A DNA stretch of 64,000 nt, taken from Janthinobacterium psychrotolerans. GTDB taxonomy: Bacteria > Pseudomonadota > Gammaproteobacteria > Burkholderiales > Burkholderiaceae_D. This document shows, in pieces, positions 9,901 to 18,929 of the stretch (positions are counted from its first letter, which is position 1; each line of letters begins with the position of its first letter). The stretch spans positions 1 through 64,000 of the forward strand of contig NZ_LOCQ01000042.1 in the NCBI RefSeq assembly GCF_001677885.1, in the 5' to 3' direction. The notes under the pieces were generated by a model that saw only the letters and a list, made by a program, of their open reading frames with translations, was not told the DNA's origin and did no database searches. A program made the translations under genes and the position numbers.

Positions 9901-10364
9901 TGCTCGACAAGTCGGGGCTGGCGCGTGGCGACAAGCTGATGCTGATGTGGCTGCGCCAGCTGGCCGCCGCCGCCATCGGCTTTCCCGTCACCGGCTACCT
10001 GGTGGCGCGCGACGCCATCGTCAGCATGGCGCCGCTCGACCCGGCCGCCTCGCGCGAGGCGCTGGCCAGCTTGCTGGCGCTATGGCGCGAAGGCATGAAC
10101 CACCCGCTGCCGACGGCCTGCAAGACCGGCCTGGCGCTGGTGCAGGACGGCGATCCGCGCGCCGTGTATGACGGCGGCTTCGAGATCGGCGGCGAGCGCG
10201 AGGAGCTGTGCCTGGCCCGCTTGTGGCCCGAGTTCTCGGCCCTGGCGCAAGAGGAAGCCTGGGAAGACTGCACGCGCGAGCTGTATGGCCCGCTGGCCGA
10301 CTGGCTGCGCGAGCACGTGACCCTGGACCCGATTACGGGCATCAACGCCGACGGAGAAGAATAA
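6951..10364 (+). CDS. recC: Exodeoxyribonuclease V gamma subunit, RecC
   Basis: A 1137-residue RecC, the subunit of RecBCD that splits the duplex and recognises the Chi sequence as the single strand passes through it. The family start is clear (LLILHGNQLEHLRAAVFQW), as are the MGVCAATRIALPARL segment, the YWGDIIEGRDL region and LLGMNDGDFPRR in the second half. Length is normal for RecC. The stop codon overlaps the recB start by one base in ATAATG, so the two are translationally coupled. Forty-eight bases separate it from the kinase gene upstream, which leaves room for a promoter, although none is obvious. Confidence 0.95.
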   Translation: MPTPITPGLLILHGNQLEHLRAAVFQWLRNHPLAPLETDIFLVQSNGVAEWLKIALAEEMGVCAATRIALPARLLWESYRGMLGRERVPRVSPFDKSPLTWRLMRLLPSLLAEPVFAPLRYFLADGDCERRLQLAERLADLFDQYQVYRADWLADWAAGLNVLKTARGEAVELKEEQLWQPQLWRAVNADVEASLRDTGRADIHDAFLATIAAGELPAGKLPRRVVLFGVSALPYQTLQALAALARHTQVVLAVPNPCQYYWGDIIEGRDLLRASYKRQRQRNGHDLAELPLEQLHAHSHPLLASWGRQGRDFIRMLDEFDEQAHAEGRDDSLRIDLFGAEQGVTLLQQVQVAIRELRPLGEHEQAPPEDGDRSIEFHVAHSVQREVEVLHDQLLAMFAQSSQTGLRPRDVVVMVPDIDVFTAAIHAVFGQHRRLDPRFIPFEIGDVKDRSVNPLLVALEWLLQLPLQRCRQSEVRDLLDVPALAARFGLQGDDLDTLGAWIEGAGVRWGLDREHRAGLGLGAAGEQNAWLFGVRRMLLGYASGGGASFDGIEPYAEVGGLDAALAGSLAQLVEALLHWRAVLAQWRTPADWGVQARALLAAFFEAGDEGDRLTLAQLEGALQGWLETCEHAGFVETVPLDVLRVAWLGALDEPTLNHQFVSGGVTFCTLMPMRAVPFRVVCLLGMNDGDFPRRAPKADFDLLALPGMARPGDRSRRDDDRYLMLEALLAARDKLYVSWVGRNVRDNSEQPPSVLVSQLRDYLAAGWSLDRGLTTLTTEHALQPFSRRYFEAGGLLTYAGEWRVAHADADQAPDLLALGPYELNSDTRLSLGELASFVRQPVRYFFRRRLSVHFADAAMLGEDEEPFGLNALERYLLEDTMLDDGGAVEELDDVRASLQARADKLAREGVLPIGLIGRQVQEQLVDALVPVRSAWLSLRASFPVAADKRAITLPFGELLVEDWLDKLRSNGTGTAWLEQISSKVLDKSGLARGDKLMLMWLRQLAAAAIGFPVTGYLVARDAIVSMAPLDPAASREALASLLALWREGMNHPLPTACKTGLALVQDGDPRAVYDGGFEIGGEREELCLARLWPEFSALAQEEAWEDCTRELYGPLADWLREHVTLDPITGINADGEE

Positions 10365-13300
10365 TGGCCAGTCATCTGCTCAATCCCCTGGCGTTTCCGC
10401 TGCACGGCTCGCGCCTGATCGAAGCGTCGGCCGGCACCGGCAAGACCTGGACCATCGCCGCGCTGTATGTGCGGCTGGTACTGGGCCACGGCGCGGGCCA
10501 TGGCGGCGACGGCACGGCTTTCGTGCGCCCGCTGCTGCCGGCCGATATCCTGGTGATGACGTTTACCCGCGCCGCCACGCGCGAACTGTCGAACCGGGTG
10601 CGCGAGCGGCTGATCGAGGCCGCCGCGTACTTCCGCAATGAAGCCAATGGCGGCGATCCGTTTCTCGATGCGCTGCTCGACTCGTATCCGGACGACAGTG
10701 CGCGGCAAAAGGCGGCGCACCGGCTGATGCTGGCCGCCGAAACGATGGACGAGGCGGCGATCTTTACCATCGATGCCTGGTGCCAGCGCATGCTGCGCGA
10801 ACATGCCTTCGACAGCGGCAGCCTGTTCGACGAAGAGCTGGTCAGCGACGAGCAGGCCCTGTTCGAGGATGCGGCCCACGACTACTGGCGCCAGCAGGTC
10901 TACCCGCTGCGCGAGCAGGCGCTGGCCGTGCTGCTCGATTGCTGGCCCGATGTGGCAGCGCTCAAAAAAGCCGTGCGCGAGCTGGCGCGCCGGCCCGGCA
11001 TGATGGGCCTGGGCAGCGACGAATCGCTGTCGTCGCTGGTCCAGCGCGAACAGCAGGCGCTGGCGGCGCAACTGGCGGGCCTGAAGCAGGGCTGGGCCGC
11101 GCGCGCCGACGCCATGGAAGCATGGATTGCCGGGCATCGCGCCGACAATGCCAAGTGCTTCAACGGCGTCAAGATGAAGCCCGAGAACCTGGCCAAATGG
11201 TTCGACGGTTTCAGGCGCTGGGCGCAGGACCCCTTGCTGTTGATGCCGGCGGTCACCGACAAGGCATGGGAGCGCCTGACGCCGTCCGGCATCGAGGATG
11301 CGTTTGCCAAGAATTTCATGGCCAGCGTGCCCGCATGTTTTGAACACACGCAGCAGCTGGCGCAGGAACTGGCGGCCATCACGCCGCTGGCCCATACCCT
11401 GCACCTGCATGCGGCGGCAAAGATCGCGCGGCGCATGGACCAGCTCAAGCGCCAGTCGCGCCAGTTCGGCTTTGCCGACATGCTGCAGCGGCTGCATGAC
11501 GCGCTGGCCGGCGAAAACGGCGCGGCGCTGCGCCAGCGCATCGTGGAGCAATACCCGCTGGCGATGGTCGACGAATTCCAGGATACGGCCCCAGGCCAGT
11601 ACCAGATCTTCAACCTGCTGTACCGGATCGCCGACAACGACCCGGCCCAGGGCCTGTTCCTGATCGGCGACCCGAAGCAGTCGATCTACGGCTTTCGCGG
11701 CGCCGACATTCAAAGCTACCTGGCGGCGCGGCGCGCCACCGAAGGACGCCATTACCAGCTGGGCACCAACTACCGTTCGACGGCGCCGCTGGTGGCGGCC
11801 GTCAATCAATTGTTCCTGCACGCCGAGCGCCCCGAAGTACCGAAGGGCGCCTTCCGCTACCGCACAAGCGACGCCAATCCGCTGCCGTTCGAAGCGGTCG
11901 ACGCCAAGGGCAGAAGTGAACAGCTGGTCAGCAGCGACGGCGCGCTGCCGGCGCTGCTGGCCGCCTGCGCCAGCGACGAGTCCTTGCGCGGCGAGTCCTA
12001 CCGCGCGTATTTTGCCGACCATTGCGCCGAGCATATCGTCGCCATGCTGAACGACCCGCAAGCAGGTTTCGACGGCCCGGACGGCTTTGCGCGGCTGCAG
12101 CCGGCCGATATCGCCGTGCTGGTGCGCGACCGCAAGGAGGCGGGCGCGGTGCGGCGCGCGCTGGCGCGCCGGCGCGTGGCCAGCGTGTATTTGTCCGACA
12201 AGGATTCCGTCATCGACAGCGAGGAGGCGCAGGATGTCTTGCGCTGGCTGGCGGCGTTGGCCAATCCGCTCGATGGCGCCCTGGCGCGCGCAGCATTCGC
12301 CACCCGCACCATCGCCCTGCCGCTGGGCGAGCTGGCGCGTTTGTCCAGCGACGAGCTGGAATGGGAGCGGCGCATCGAGCAGTTAAAGGCCCTGCACCTG
12401 ATCTGGCAGCGCCAGGGCGTGCTGGCCATGCTGCGCCGCTTTATCCACGAGCTGCAGCTGCCGGCCATGCTGCTGCAGCAGACCGGTGGCGAACGGCGCC
12501 TGACCAATCTGCTGCACCTGGCCGAACTGCTGCAGTCGGCCAGCCGCCAGCTCGATGGCGAACAGGCGCTGATACGCTGGCTGGCCGAGCAGATCGAAGG
12601 CGGCGGCGAGAGCGGCGACGAGCGCGTGCTGCGCCTGGAAAGCGACGCCGAGCTGGTCAAGGTGATCACCGTGCACAAATCGAAAGGACTGGAATATCCA
12701 CTGGTCTACCTGCCGTTCGCCGTCACGGCGCGCAAGGCCGAAAAGCGCAACCGCAGCTTTGTCGACTATGCGGACGAGCAGGGCGAACGCCACCTCGACC
12801 TGTCGCTGTCGGACGAGGCGATGGCCTTTGTCGAGGAAGCGCGCATCGAGGAAGACCTGCGCCTGCTGTACGTGGCGCTGACGCGCGCGCGCCACTTTTT
12901 GTGGCTGGGCGTGGCCGCGCTGGCGGCGCGCAAGGCGGGCGAAAATACCCTGCATGAATCGGCGCTGGGCTACTTGCTGACGGGCGGCGACAAACTGCCG
13001 GCCGGGCAATTGCAGCAGCGCTGGCACGCGGTGTGCGGCGGCTGCGCGGCGATTGCGATCGCCAGCCTGGCGCAGCCGGGGCCGGCCACCGTGTTGAACC
13101 GCATCGAGCACCGTCCCGAGCTGCGCGAGGCGCCGCAATTTACGGGCCGCTTCGAGCGCGACTGGTCGGTGGGCAGTTTTACGTCGCTCACGCGCCAGCT
13201 CGGCGCCGTCGCCAATACGCACGTGCCGCAGCGGGCGCTGGAAGAAACTCTGCTCGAAGACGGCGCCAGCGTGGCGCCTGCCGCCAGCCTGCCGGCGCAG

Positions 13301-14035
13301 CAGGCGGCCGACGCACCGTGGCACCGTTTTCCGCGCGGCTCCATGCCCGGCAACTTCCTGCACGAGCAGCTCGAATGGATGGGTGGCGAAGGCTTCGATT
13401 GCGTCCATGACGCCACCTTCGATGCGCGCCTGGCCGCCCGCTGCGAGCGGGCCGGCTGGGCGAATCGCCAGGACGACGCGATTGCCTGGCTGCGCCAGGT
13501 CGCCATCACGCCGCTGCCGCACCTGGACGCGTCGCTGGCGCAACTCGACAGCACCTTGCCGGAGATGGAATTCTGGTTCCCCAGCGAGCACCTGGCCACC
13601 GAGCAGCTCGACGAGCTGTGCACGCGCCTGCTGCTGGACGGCGCGCCGCGCCCGGTGCTGCCACGGCGCCAGCTGCACGGCATGCTCAAGGGCTTTGCCG
13701 ACCTGGTGATCGAACGCGATGGGCGCTACTGGGTGCTCGACTACAAATCGAACGCGCTGGGCAATCACGACACGGCCTATCACAGCGAGGCGCTGGCGGC
13801 CGGCATGGCCCAGCACCGCTACGATATCCAGGGCGCCATCTATATGCTGGCCCTGCACCGGCTGCTGAAAAGCCGGCTGGGTGAACACTATGATCCGGCG
13901 CGCCAGCTGGGCGGGGCGATTTTCCTGTTCCTGCGCGGCATCGCCAACCCGGACACGCACGGCTGCTACTGGCTGGCGCCGCAGGCCGAATTACTCGATG
14001 GCCTCGATCAATTACTGGAACACACGCATGCATAG
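10364..14035 (+). CDS. recB: Exodeoxyribonuclease V beta subunit, RecB helicase-nuclease
   Basis: A 1223-residue 3'-5' UvrD-type helicase with a C-terminal nuclease. The Walker A motif is ASAGTGKTW with Lys27. Helicase motifs include MVDEFQDTAPGQY, LIGDPKQSIYGFRGAD and ITVHKSKGLEYPLVY, and LLYVALTRARH closes the motor region. The nuclease domain keeps the catalytic set, with Asp1113 in GFAD and Asp1126/Lys1128 in LDYKSN. The start at 10364 is set by the recC overlap and by the family start that follows (LLNPLAFPLHGS). The last two codons and the stop overlap the recD start. The enzyme should be fully active in repair of double-strand breaks and degradation of linear DNA. Confidence 0.96.
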   Translation: MASHLLNPLAFPLHGSRLIEASAGTGKTWTIAALYVRLVLGHGAGHGGDGTAFVRPLLPADILVMTFTRAATRELSNRVRERLIEAAAYFRNEANGGDPFLDALLDSYPDDSARQKAAHRLMLAAETMDEAAIFTIDAWCQRMLREHAFDSGSLFDEELVSDEQALFEDAAHDYWRQQVYPLREQALAVLLDCWPDVAALKKAVRELARRPGMMGLGSDESLSSLVQREQQALAAQLAGLKQGWAARADAMEAWIAGHRADNAKCFNGVKMKPENLAKWFDGFRRWAQDPLLLMPAVTDKAWERLTPSGIEDAFAKNFMASVPACFEHTQQLAQELAAITPLAHTLHLHAAAKIARRMDQLKRQSRQFGFADMLQRLHDALAGENGAALRQRIVEQYPLAMVDEFQDTAPGQYQIFNLLYRIADNDPAQGLFLIGDPKQSIYGFRGADIQSYLAARRATEGRHYQLGTNYRSTAPLVAAVNQLFLHAERPEVPKGAFRYRTSDANPLPFEAVDAKGRSEQLVSSDGALPALLAACASDESLRGESYRAYFADHCAEHIVAMLNDPQAGFDGPDGFARLQPADIAVLVRDRKEAGAVRRALARRRVASVYLSDKDSVIDSEEAQDVLRWLAALANPLDGALARAAFATRTIALPLGELARLSSDELEWERRIEQLKALHLIWQRQGVLAMLRRFIHELQLPAMLLQQTGGERRLTNLLHLAELLQSASRQLDGEQALIRWLAEQIEGGGESGDERVLRLESDAELVKVITVHKSKGLEYPLVYLPFAVTARKAEKRNRSFVDYADEQGERHLDLSLSDEAMAFVEEARIEEDLRLLYVALTRARHFLWLGVAALAARKAGENTLHESALGYLLTGGDKLPAGQLQQRWHAVCGGCAAIAIASLAQPGPATVLNRIEHRPELREAPQFTGRFERDWSVGSFTSLTRQLGAVANTHVPQRALEETLLEDGASVAPAASLPAQQAADAPWHRFPRGSMPGNFLHEQLEWMGGEGFDCVHDATFDARLAARCERAGWANRQDDAIAWLRQVAITPLPHLDASLAQLDSTLPEMEFWFPSEHLATEQLDELCTRLLLDGAPRPVLPRRQLHGMLKGFADLVIERDGRYWVLDYKSNALGNHDTAYHSEALAAGMAQHRYDIQGAIYMLALHRLLKSRLGEHYDPARQLGGAIFLFLRGIANPDTHGCYWLAPQAELLDGLDQLLEHTHA

Positions 14036-16004
14036 CACCACCATGGTATCGCTGCTCGCTTACTTCGATGGCGTGGCCGACGCCGGCCAGGTACGCCGCC
14101 TGGGCGCGGCGTTTGCGCGCTTTGTCGCCACCCTGGCGCACGATAGGGCGCAAGCTGCGGATGGCCCGGCGCTGGCGGTGGCCTGCGTGGTGCTGTCGGA
14201 ACTGGAAGGGCGCGGCCACAGCTGCGTGATGCTGGCCGAACTGGCCCATGCGCCGTCGCAGCTGATGGGCTGGAGCGACGAGCAGTGGCAGGCGCTGCTG
14301 GCCGTTTCCGGCCCGTTGCCGGCCACCCTGGAACACTGGTGCACGCTGCTGGCCAGGGCGCCGCAGGTCTGGTCGGCCGGGGTGGACAATGCCAACCAGC
14401 CGCTGGTGCTCGATGGCGAGCGCCTGTATCTGCGCCGCTACTGGCGCGATGAAACGGCCGTCGGCATGGCGATCGCCACGCGCGCCACCGATACGGTGGC
14501 GCCACCGCTGCCGCAGGTGCGGCAGTGGCTCGATGTGCTGTTCGACCGGCCGCCCGAAGGCGATGGGCCGGACTGGCAAAAGGTCGCCTGCGCCATCGCG
14601 CTGCGCGCCAGGGTGGCGATCATCACGGGCGGCCCGGGCACGGGCAAGACCTATACGGTGGCCAGTTTGCTGACCTTGCTGTTTGCCGTCTCGCCGCAGC
14701 CGCAGCAATTGCGCATCGCGCTGGCCGCGCCGACCGGCAAGGCGGCCGCGCGATTGAAGCAGTCGATCGACAAGGAGTTGACGGGGCTGGCGAAAAAGGT
14801 CGGCGCCACAGTGGGCAATGCGCTGGACTTGATGACGCTGGCGCAGCGCATGGGGCCGGCGCGTACCCTGCACAGCCTGCTCGGTGCGCGGCCCGGCACG
14901 CGCGCGTTTGCCCACCATGCGGGCAAGCCATTGGATGTCGATGTGCTGATCGTCGACGAAGCGTCGATGGTGCACCTGGAGATGATGGCGTCGGTGCTCG
15001 ACGCCTTGCCGCCCACCGCCATATTGATCTTGCTGGGCGACAAGGATCAACTGGCGTCGGTGGAGGCGGGCGCCGTGCTGGGCGACCTGTGCCACGATGC
15101 GCAGGCCGGCGGCTATGACGCGGCCACCATCGCCTATGCGCAGGCGGCCAGCGGCGTGGCGATCCCCGCCAGCTTTGCCGGCACCGCCGGCCCGCTGGCC
15201 CAGCAAACGGTGATGCTGCGCCACAGCCACCGCTTCGGCGGCCCGATCGGCGCGTTGGCGCTGGCCGTCAATGAGGGCCGGCCGGATCTCGCGAAAGCGT
15301 GTTTTGCCAGCGATGCCGGGCACAAGGTGGCGTGGAAGGTGGCCGCCCAGCCCGACGAGGTGCTGCGCCTGGCGCTGGCTGGCCGCACCGGCGCGCCGGG
15401 CGGCTACCGGCCATACCTGGAGCTGGTCAATGCGGGCAGCGCGGCTTACGACAGCCATGACGACTGGGTGCGCGCCGTGCTGCGCAGCTTTGAAGCGTTC
15501 CGCATCCTGTGCGCCGTGCGCGAGGGCGAATGGGGCGTGGCGGGCCTGAATACGGCGATCGAACTGCGCCTCGAAAGGGAGGGCCTGCTGCGCCGCGCCG
15601 AATGGTATGTGGGCCGGCCGGTGATGGTGACCCGCAATGACTATGGCACCGGCGTGTTCAACGGCGATATCGGCTTGAGCCTGCCCGACCCGGCGCGCCC
15701 CGGTTCGCTGCGCGTGTATTTCCTCGAAGGCGACAAGGTGCGCAGCGTGCTGGCCACCCGCCTGCGCCAGGTGGAAACGGCGTTCGCCATGACGGTGCAC
15801 AAATCGCAGGGCTCGGAATTCAAGCACACGGTGCTGGTGCTGCCGCAGGAAGGCGGCGCCATGCTGGCGCGCGAGCTGGTCTACACAGGCATCACGCGCG
15901 CGCGCGACTTTTTTACCCTGGTGTCGCCGACCCAGGCGGTGCTGTTCGACGCGATTTTGCGCCGCACGCAGCGCGCCAGCGGACTGCGCGGCCTGGTCGG
16001 CTAG
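14028..16004 (+). CDS. recD: Exodeoxyribonuclease V alpha subunit, RecD helicase
   Basis: A 658-residue 5'-3' SF1B helicase that completes the RecBCD complex. The Walker A motif GGPGTGKTYTVASL places Lys207 in the ATP site. Walker B is VLIVDEASMVHLEMM, followed by LLGDKDQLASVEAGAVLGD, and the C-terminal FAMTVHKSQGSEF and YTGITRARDFF motifs are intact. ATG 14028 overlaps the end of recB; a second ATG at 14043 is the only serious alternative. The order recC-recB-recD, with overlapping junctions, implies one transcript. Its last four bases overlap the convergent lysR gene, leaving no space for a conventional terminator between them. Confidence 0.95.
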   Translation: MHSTTMVSLLAYFDGVADAGQVRRLGAAFARFVATLAHDRAQAADGPALAVACVVLSELEGRGHSCVMLAELAHAPSQLMGWSDEQWQALLAVSGPLPATLEHWCTLLARAPQVWSAGVDNANQPLVLDGERLYLRRYWRDETAVGMAIATRATDTVAPPLPQVRQWLDVLFDRPPEGDGPDWQKVACAIALRARVAIITGGPGTGKTYTVASLLTLLFAVSPQPQQLRIALAAPTGKAAARLKQSIDKELTGLAKKVGATVGNALDLMTLAQRMGPARTLHSLLGARPGTRAFAHHAGKPLDVDVLIVDEASMVHLEMMASVLDALPPTAILILLGDKDQLASVEAGAVLGDLCHDAQAGGYDAATIAYAQAASGVAIPASFAGTAGPLAQQTVMLRHSHRFGGPIGALALAVNEGRPDLAKACFASDAGHKVAWKVAAQPDEVLRLALAGRTGAPGGYRPYLELVNAGSAAYDSHDDWVRAVLRSFEAFRILCAVREGEWGVAGLNTAIELRLEREGLLRRAEWYVGRPVMVTRNDYGTGVFNGDIGLSLPDPARPGSLRVYFLEGDKVRSVLATRLRQVETAFAMTVHKSQGSEFKHTVLVLPQEGGAMLARELVYTGITRARDFFTLVSPTQAVLFDAILRRTQRASGLRGLVG

Positions 16005-16933
16005 CGCGGCGCCATCGGCTTGGGCGCCAGCGTTGGCGCCAAGGCGGGAGCCAAGGCGGGCGCCATCTGCCTGGCCAGCGCCAGGAAGGCGTTGGTGGCC
16101 GGCGTATTTTGCCGCTGGTCGCGCACGGCCAGCCCCACCTTGCGCAGTACGGGCGGCTCCAGCGGCAGGGCGACCAGATCCGGATACTGGCTGGCCAGGC
16201 GCCGCGGCAGCGCCATTTCGGCGACGATGGACACGCCGGTGCCGCGGCTGACCATATCGAAAATCGTGATCATCTGGCTGATATGGTAGGGCACGTCGGG
16301 TTTCAGGCGGGCGTTGGCGAACAGCGGTTCGATCAGCGCCGCGCAGCCCGCTTCGGACATGATGAAAGGATCGCTGCACAGCTGTGCCAGGGTGATGCTG
16401 CTATTGCCGGCCAGTGCATGGCTGCGCGGCAGCAGCGCCATCAGCTGGTCTTCGAGCAGCGGCACGGTGTCGAAACGCTCGTCGGGCAGCACCAGGAAAC
16501 CCACGTCGACCCGGCGTTCGCGCAGCCATTGCAGCACTTCATGGTCGGCGCCTTCGTCGATGCGCAGCTCGATGCCGGGATAGCGCTGCCGGAACTGCGC
16601 CGTGATCGCCGGCAGCAAATTGAGGGACGACGTGGCGCCGAACGAACCGATGCGCAGCGAGCCCTGGCGCTGGCCCAGCACGTCGGCCGCTTCCTGGCGC
16701 ATGGCTTCGGACAGGCCGAGGATTTCGCGCGCGCGCAGCAGCAGCTGGCGGCCGACCTCGGTCAGCTCGGCCGACGCTTGATGGCGCACGATCAGGTCCA
16801 CCCCCATTTCCTTTTCCAGCGCTTTCAAGGCATGCGAGACGGCCGACTGGCTGATGCCCAGCTGCATGGCGGCGGCCGAAAAGCCGCGCAGCTCGGCCAC
16901 CAGGGTGAAAATTTCCAGTTGCGTGAAGGTCAT
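16001..16933 (-). CDS. LysR-family transcriptional regulator with Ala-Pro tail
   Basis: A 310-residue LTTR with an N-terminal winged helix (residues 1-60, FTLVAELRGFSAAAMQLG then SAVSHALKALEKEMG) and an effector-binding domain (about 90-295, starting LRIGSFGATSSLNLLPAI). The last 16 residues are a simple run (PALAPALAPTLAPKPMAPR) built on a GGCGCC-type repeat in the DNA, outside the conserved fold. It is transcribed divergently from an EamA exporter gene across a 109-base gap with an inverted repeat, the classic arrangement for control of the neighbour plus self-control. The effector cannot be told from sequence. Confidence 0.88.
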   Translation of the reverse strand: MTFTQLEIFTLVAELRGFSAAAMQLGISQSAVSHALKALEKEMGVDLIVRHQASAELTEVGRQLLLRAREILGLSEAMRQEAADVLGQRQGSLRIGSFGATSSLNLLPAITAQFRQRYPGIELRIDEGADHEVLQWLRERRVDVGFLVLPDERFDTVPLLEDQLMALLPRSHALAGNSSITLAQLCSDPFIMSEAGCAALIEPLFANARLKPDVPYHISQMITIFDMVSRGTGVSIVAEMALPRRLASQYPDLVALPLEPPVLRKVGLAVRDQRQNTPATNAFLALARQMAPALAPALAPTLAPKPMAPR

Positions 16934-16955
16934 CGGAAAATCTTGGTGTGGTATG

Positions 16956-16972
16956 AGTAATTGCTCATTACT
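16956..16972. promoter_or_regulatory. Inverted repeat in lysR/eamA divergent promoter
   Basis: AGTAAT (16956-16961), a five-base spacer and ATTACT (16967-16972) form a perfect inverted repeat. An overlapping ATGAG-N6-CTCAT repeat adds a second symmetric pair. The site lies 23 bases upstream of the lysR start and within the only non-coding space between two divergent genes. It is AT-rich against a GC-rich background. LysR proteins bind such interrupted palindromes, so this is the best operator candidate. A TATTAATATATACG stretch just beyond could serve as a -10 region toward eamA. Confidence 0.45.
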
Positions 16973-17042
16973 TCATGAGCCGCTATTAGTATTAATATAT
17001 ACGTATACCACCCGCCGCACCAGCGGCATCACAGGACGATCC

Positions 17043-17966
17043 ATGCGCACCCTTGCCATTCCCACGCTCGCCAGCCAGTCGCCGCTGGTCTATATCAAAC
17101 TGATTTTCGTTGCCCTGTTCTGGGGCGGCACTTTTATCGCGGGGCGCGTGCTGGCCCAGCAGATGCCGCCGATGACGGCCGCCAGCGGGCGCTTCGGCGT
17201 GGCCGTGCTGCTGCTGGTGCTGCTGGCCTGGAAATTCGAAGGCGGCCTGCCGCGCCTGGACCGCAAGCAATTGGCCACCACCGCCGCGCTCGGCCTGACC
17301 GGCATTTTTTTGTACAACCTGTGCTTCCTGGCCGCCCTGTCGCGCATGCCGGCCGGCCGCACCGCGCTGTTCGTGGCGCTCAATCCCATCGTCACGGCGC
17401 TGGCCTCGGCCCTGCTGTTCCGCGAACGGCTCGGCGCCGTCAAGTGGCTGGGCATCATGCTGGCGTTCTGCGGCACGGCCATCGTCATCACGCGCGGCGA
17501 CCTGGCCGGCCTGTTGCACGGCAACGGCGGCGGCATAGGCGCCGGCGAGATCTTCATGTTCTGCGGTATTTCCAGCTGGGCCGCGTATACCCTGATCGGC
17601 CGCGTGGCCTTGAAGGGGCTCAGTCCGGTGGCGGCCACCACCTATGCCGCCATGTGGGGCCTGGCCTTTTTGCTGGTGGGCGCCGCATTTGAATTCCCCG
17701 GCGTGCCCTGGCGCAGCTACGGCTGGCAGGTGTGGGCCGCCATAGGCTATCTTGGCGTGTTCGGCACCGTGATCGGTTTTGTCTGGTATTACGAGGGCGT
17801 GAAGGCGATCGGCCCGTCGCGCACGGCCGTGTTCAACAATCTGGTGCCGGTGTTCGGCATCGTGCTGGCCGCTGGCTTGCTGGGCGAGCCGGTGCTGGTG
17901 TCGATGCTGCTGGGCGGGGCAGTGACGATTGCCGGGGTCATCCTGACCAACCGGCAAATCAGATAA
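17043..17966 (+). CDS. EamA-family (DMT) transporter
   Basis: A 307-residue inner-membrane protein with ten predicted helices in two EamA repeats, for instance IKLIFVALFWGGTFIAGRVL at the start and YLGVFGTVIGFVWYYEGVKA late. Drug/metabolite transporters of this type export amino acids, nucleosides or drugs; the substrate is not evident. The chosen ATG directly precedes the helical region. The frame is open further upstream to 16854, but that extension would cover the divergent promoter and lysR. The stop codon ends immediately before the stop of the convergent pbpG-type gene, so the two genes abut tail to tail. Confidence 0.88.
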   Translation: MRTLAIPTLASQSPLVYIKLIFVALFWGGTFIAGRVLAQQMPPMTAASGRFGVAVLLLVLLAWKFEGGLPRLDRKQLATTAALGLTGIFLYNLCFLAALSRMPAGRTALFVALNPIVTALASALLFRERLGAVKWLGIMLAFCGTAIVITRGDLAGLLHGNGGGIGAGEIFMFCGISSWAAYTLIGRVALKGLSPVAATTYAAMWGLAFLLVGAAFEFPGVPWRSYGWQVWAAIGYLGVFGTVIGFVWYYEGVKAIGPSRTAVFNNLVPVFGIVLAAGLLGEPVLVSMLLGGAVTIAGVILTNRQIR

Positions 17967-18845
17967 TTACTTGGCGCGGCGGCGCTTCGATGGCTTGGCC
18001 GGCGCCTTCTTGTGCCGGCTGGCCGAAGCGCGCACCACTTTCGGTTCGGCGATGCCGTTCTCGGCGGCCAGCATGCGGCGGATATTGACGGCGTCCATGG
18101 CGCGCACGGAGTTGGCGCGCGCGTTGAGCAGGATCATGGTGGCGAATTTGCCGGCCGACTTGATGCGCATGATCAGGCAGCGCCCCGCTTCATTGGTAAA
18201 GCCGGTTTTCGACAGGCCGATCTCCCAGCCCTTGGCGCCCACCAGGCGGTTGGTGTTGTGGTACTCCACATCGCGGCCCTTGATCTGGATCACGTCTTTC
18301 GAATCGGTGGTGATGCGGCTGATTTCCGGGTAGCGCGAGGCGGCCACGGCCATCTTGACCAGGTCGGCGGCGGTCGACTGGTTGTTCGGCGACAGGCCGG
18401 TCGGCTCTTCGATCACGGTCTGGCGCATGCCGAGCGCCTTGATCTTGGCGTTGACGGCCACCGCAAAGGCGGTCGGCCCACCGGGAAAAGTGCGTGCCAG
18501 CGAGGCGGCGGCGCGGTTGTCCGACGACATCAGCGCCAGTTGCAGCACGTCGTGGCGGCTCAAGGTGGCGCCGACCGGCACCCGCGAGGTGCTGTGTTTC
18601 AAGGTGTCGACGTCTTCCTGGTCGATCAGGATTTCCTCCTTCATATTGGCCTTGGAGTCGAGCACGACCATGGCCGTCATCAGCTTGGTCAGCGAGGCGA
18701 TGGGCACGACCACGTTGGCATTTTTTTCGAGCAAGACTTTACCCGTGCCGTCTTCGACCACCAGGATGGACTGGGAACCGAAGGGCACGGCGATGGCCGC
18801 TGTGGATAGCGTCATCAGCACGGCGGCAAACATTTTTTTGAGCAT
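17967..18845 (-). CDS. pbpG: D-alanyl-D-alanine endopeptidase, PBP7-like (PbpG)
   Basis: A 292-residue low-molecular-weight penicillin-binding protein. The start MLKKMFAAVLMTLSTAAIA gives a signal peptide, so it acts in the periplasm. All three serine peptidase motifs are intact: SLTK at residues 51-54, SDN at 108-110 and KTG at 213-215. Family context such as LMSSDNRAAASLARTFPGG and EPTGLSPNNQSTA places it with PBP7/PbpG, which cleaves D-Ala-DAP crosslinks. The C-terminus is a lysine- and arginine-rich tail (KKAPAKPSKRRRAK), useful for binding anionic wall or membrane. An in-frame extension to 19025 lacks protein character and would remove the signal peptide from the N-terminus. Confidence 0.92.
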   Translation of the reverse strand: MLKKMFAAVLMTLSTAAIAVPFGSQSILVVEDGTGKVLLEKNANVVVPIASLTKLMTAMVVLDSKANMKEEILIDQEDVDTLKHSTSRVPVGATLSRHDVLQLALMSSDNRAAASLARTFPGGPTAFAVAVNAKIKALGMRQTVIEEPTGLSPNNQSTAADLVKMAVAASRYPEISRITTDSKDVIQIKGRDVEYHNTNRLVGAKGWEIGLSKTGFTNEAGRCLIMRIKSAGKFATMILLNARANSVRAMDAVNIRRMLAAENGIAEPKVVRASASRHKKAPAKPSKRRRAK

Positions 18846-18929
18846 GGGACTTTGTATGGGAAAGCAGTTTCGGGGCGCCACGGGCGGGCGCTGCGGGCAA
18901 TAAGCCGACATGATCCGCAGGGCGGGACA

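Noticed and set aside
9995-12061. Open minus-strand frame of 688 codons antisense to recC and recB
   Set aside because: No protein motif; it is the mirror of RecB helicase codons.
13686-16379. Minus-strand frame of 897 codons antisense to recD
   Set aside because: Composition is typical of a shadow frame, and it conflicts with intact recD and lysR.
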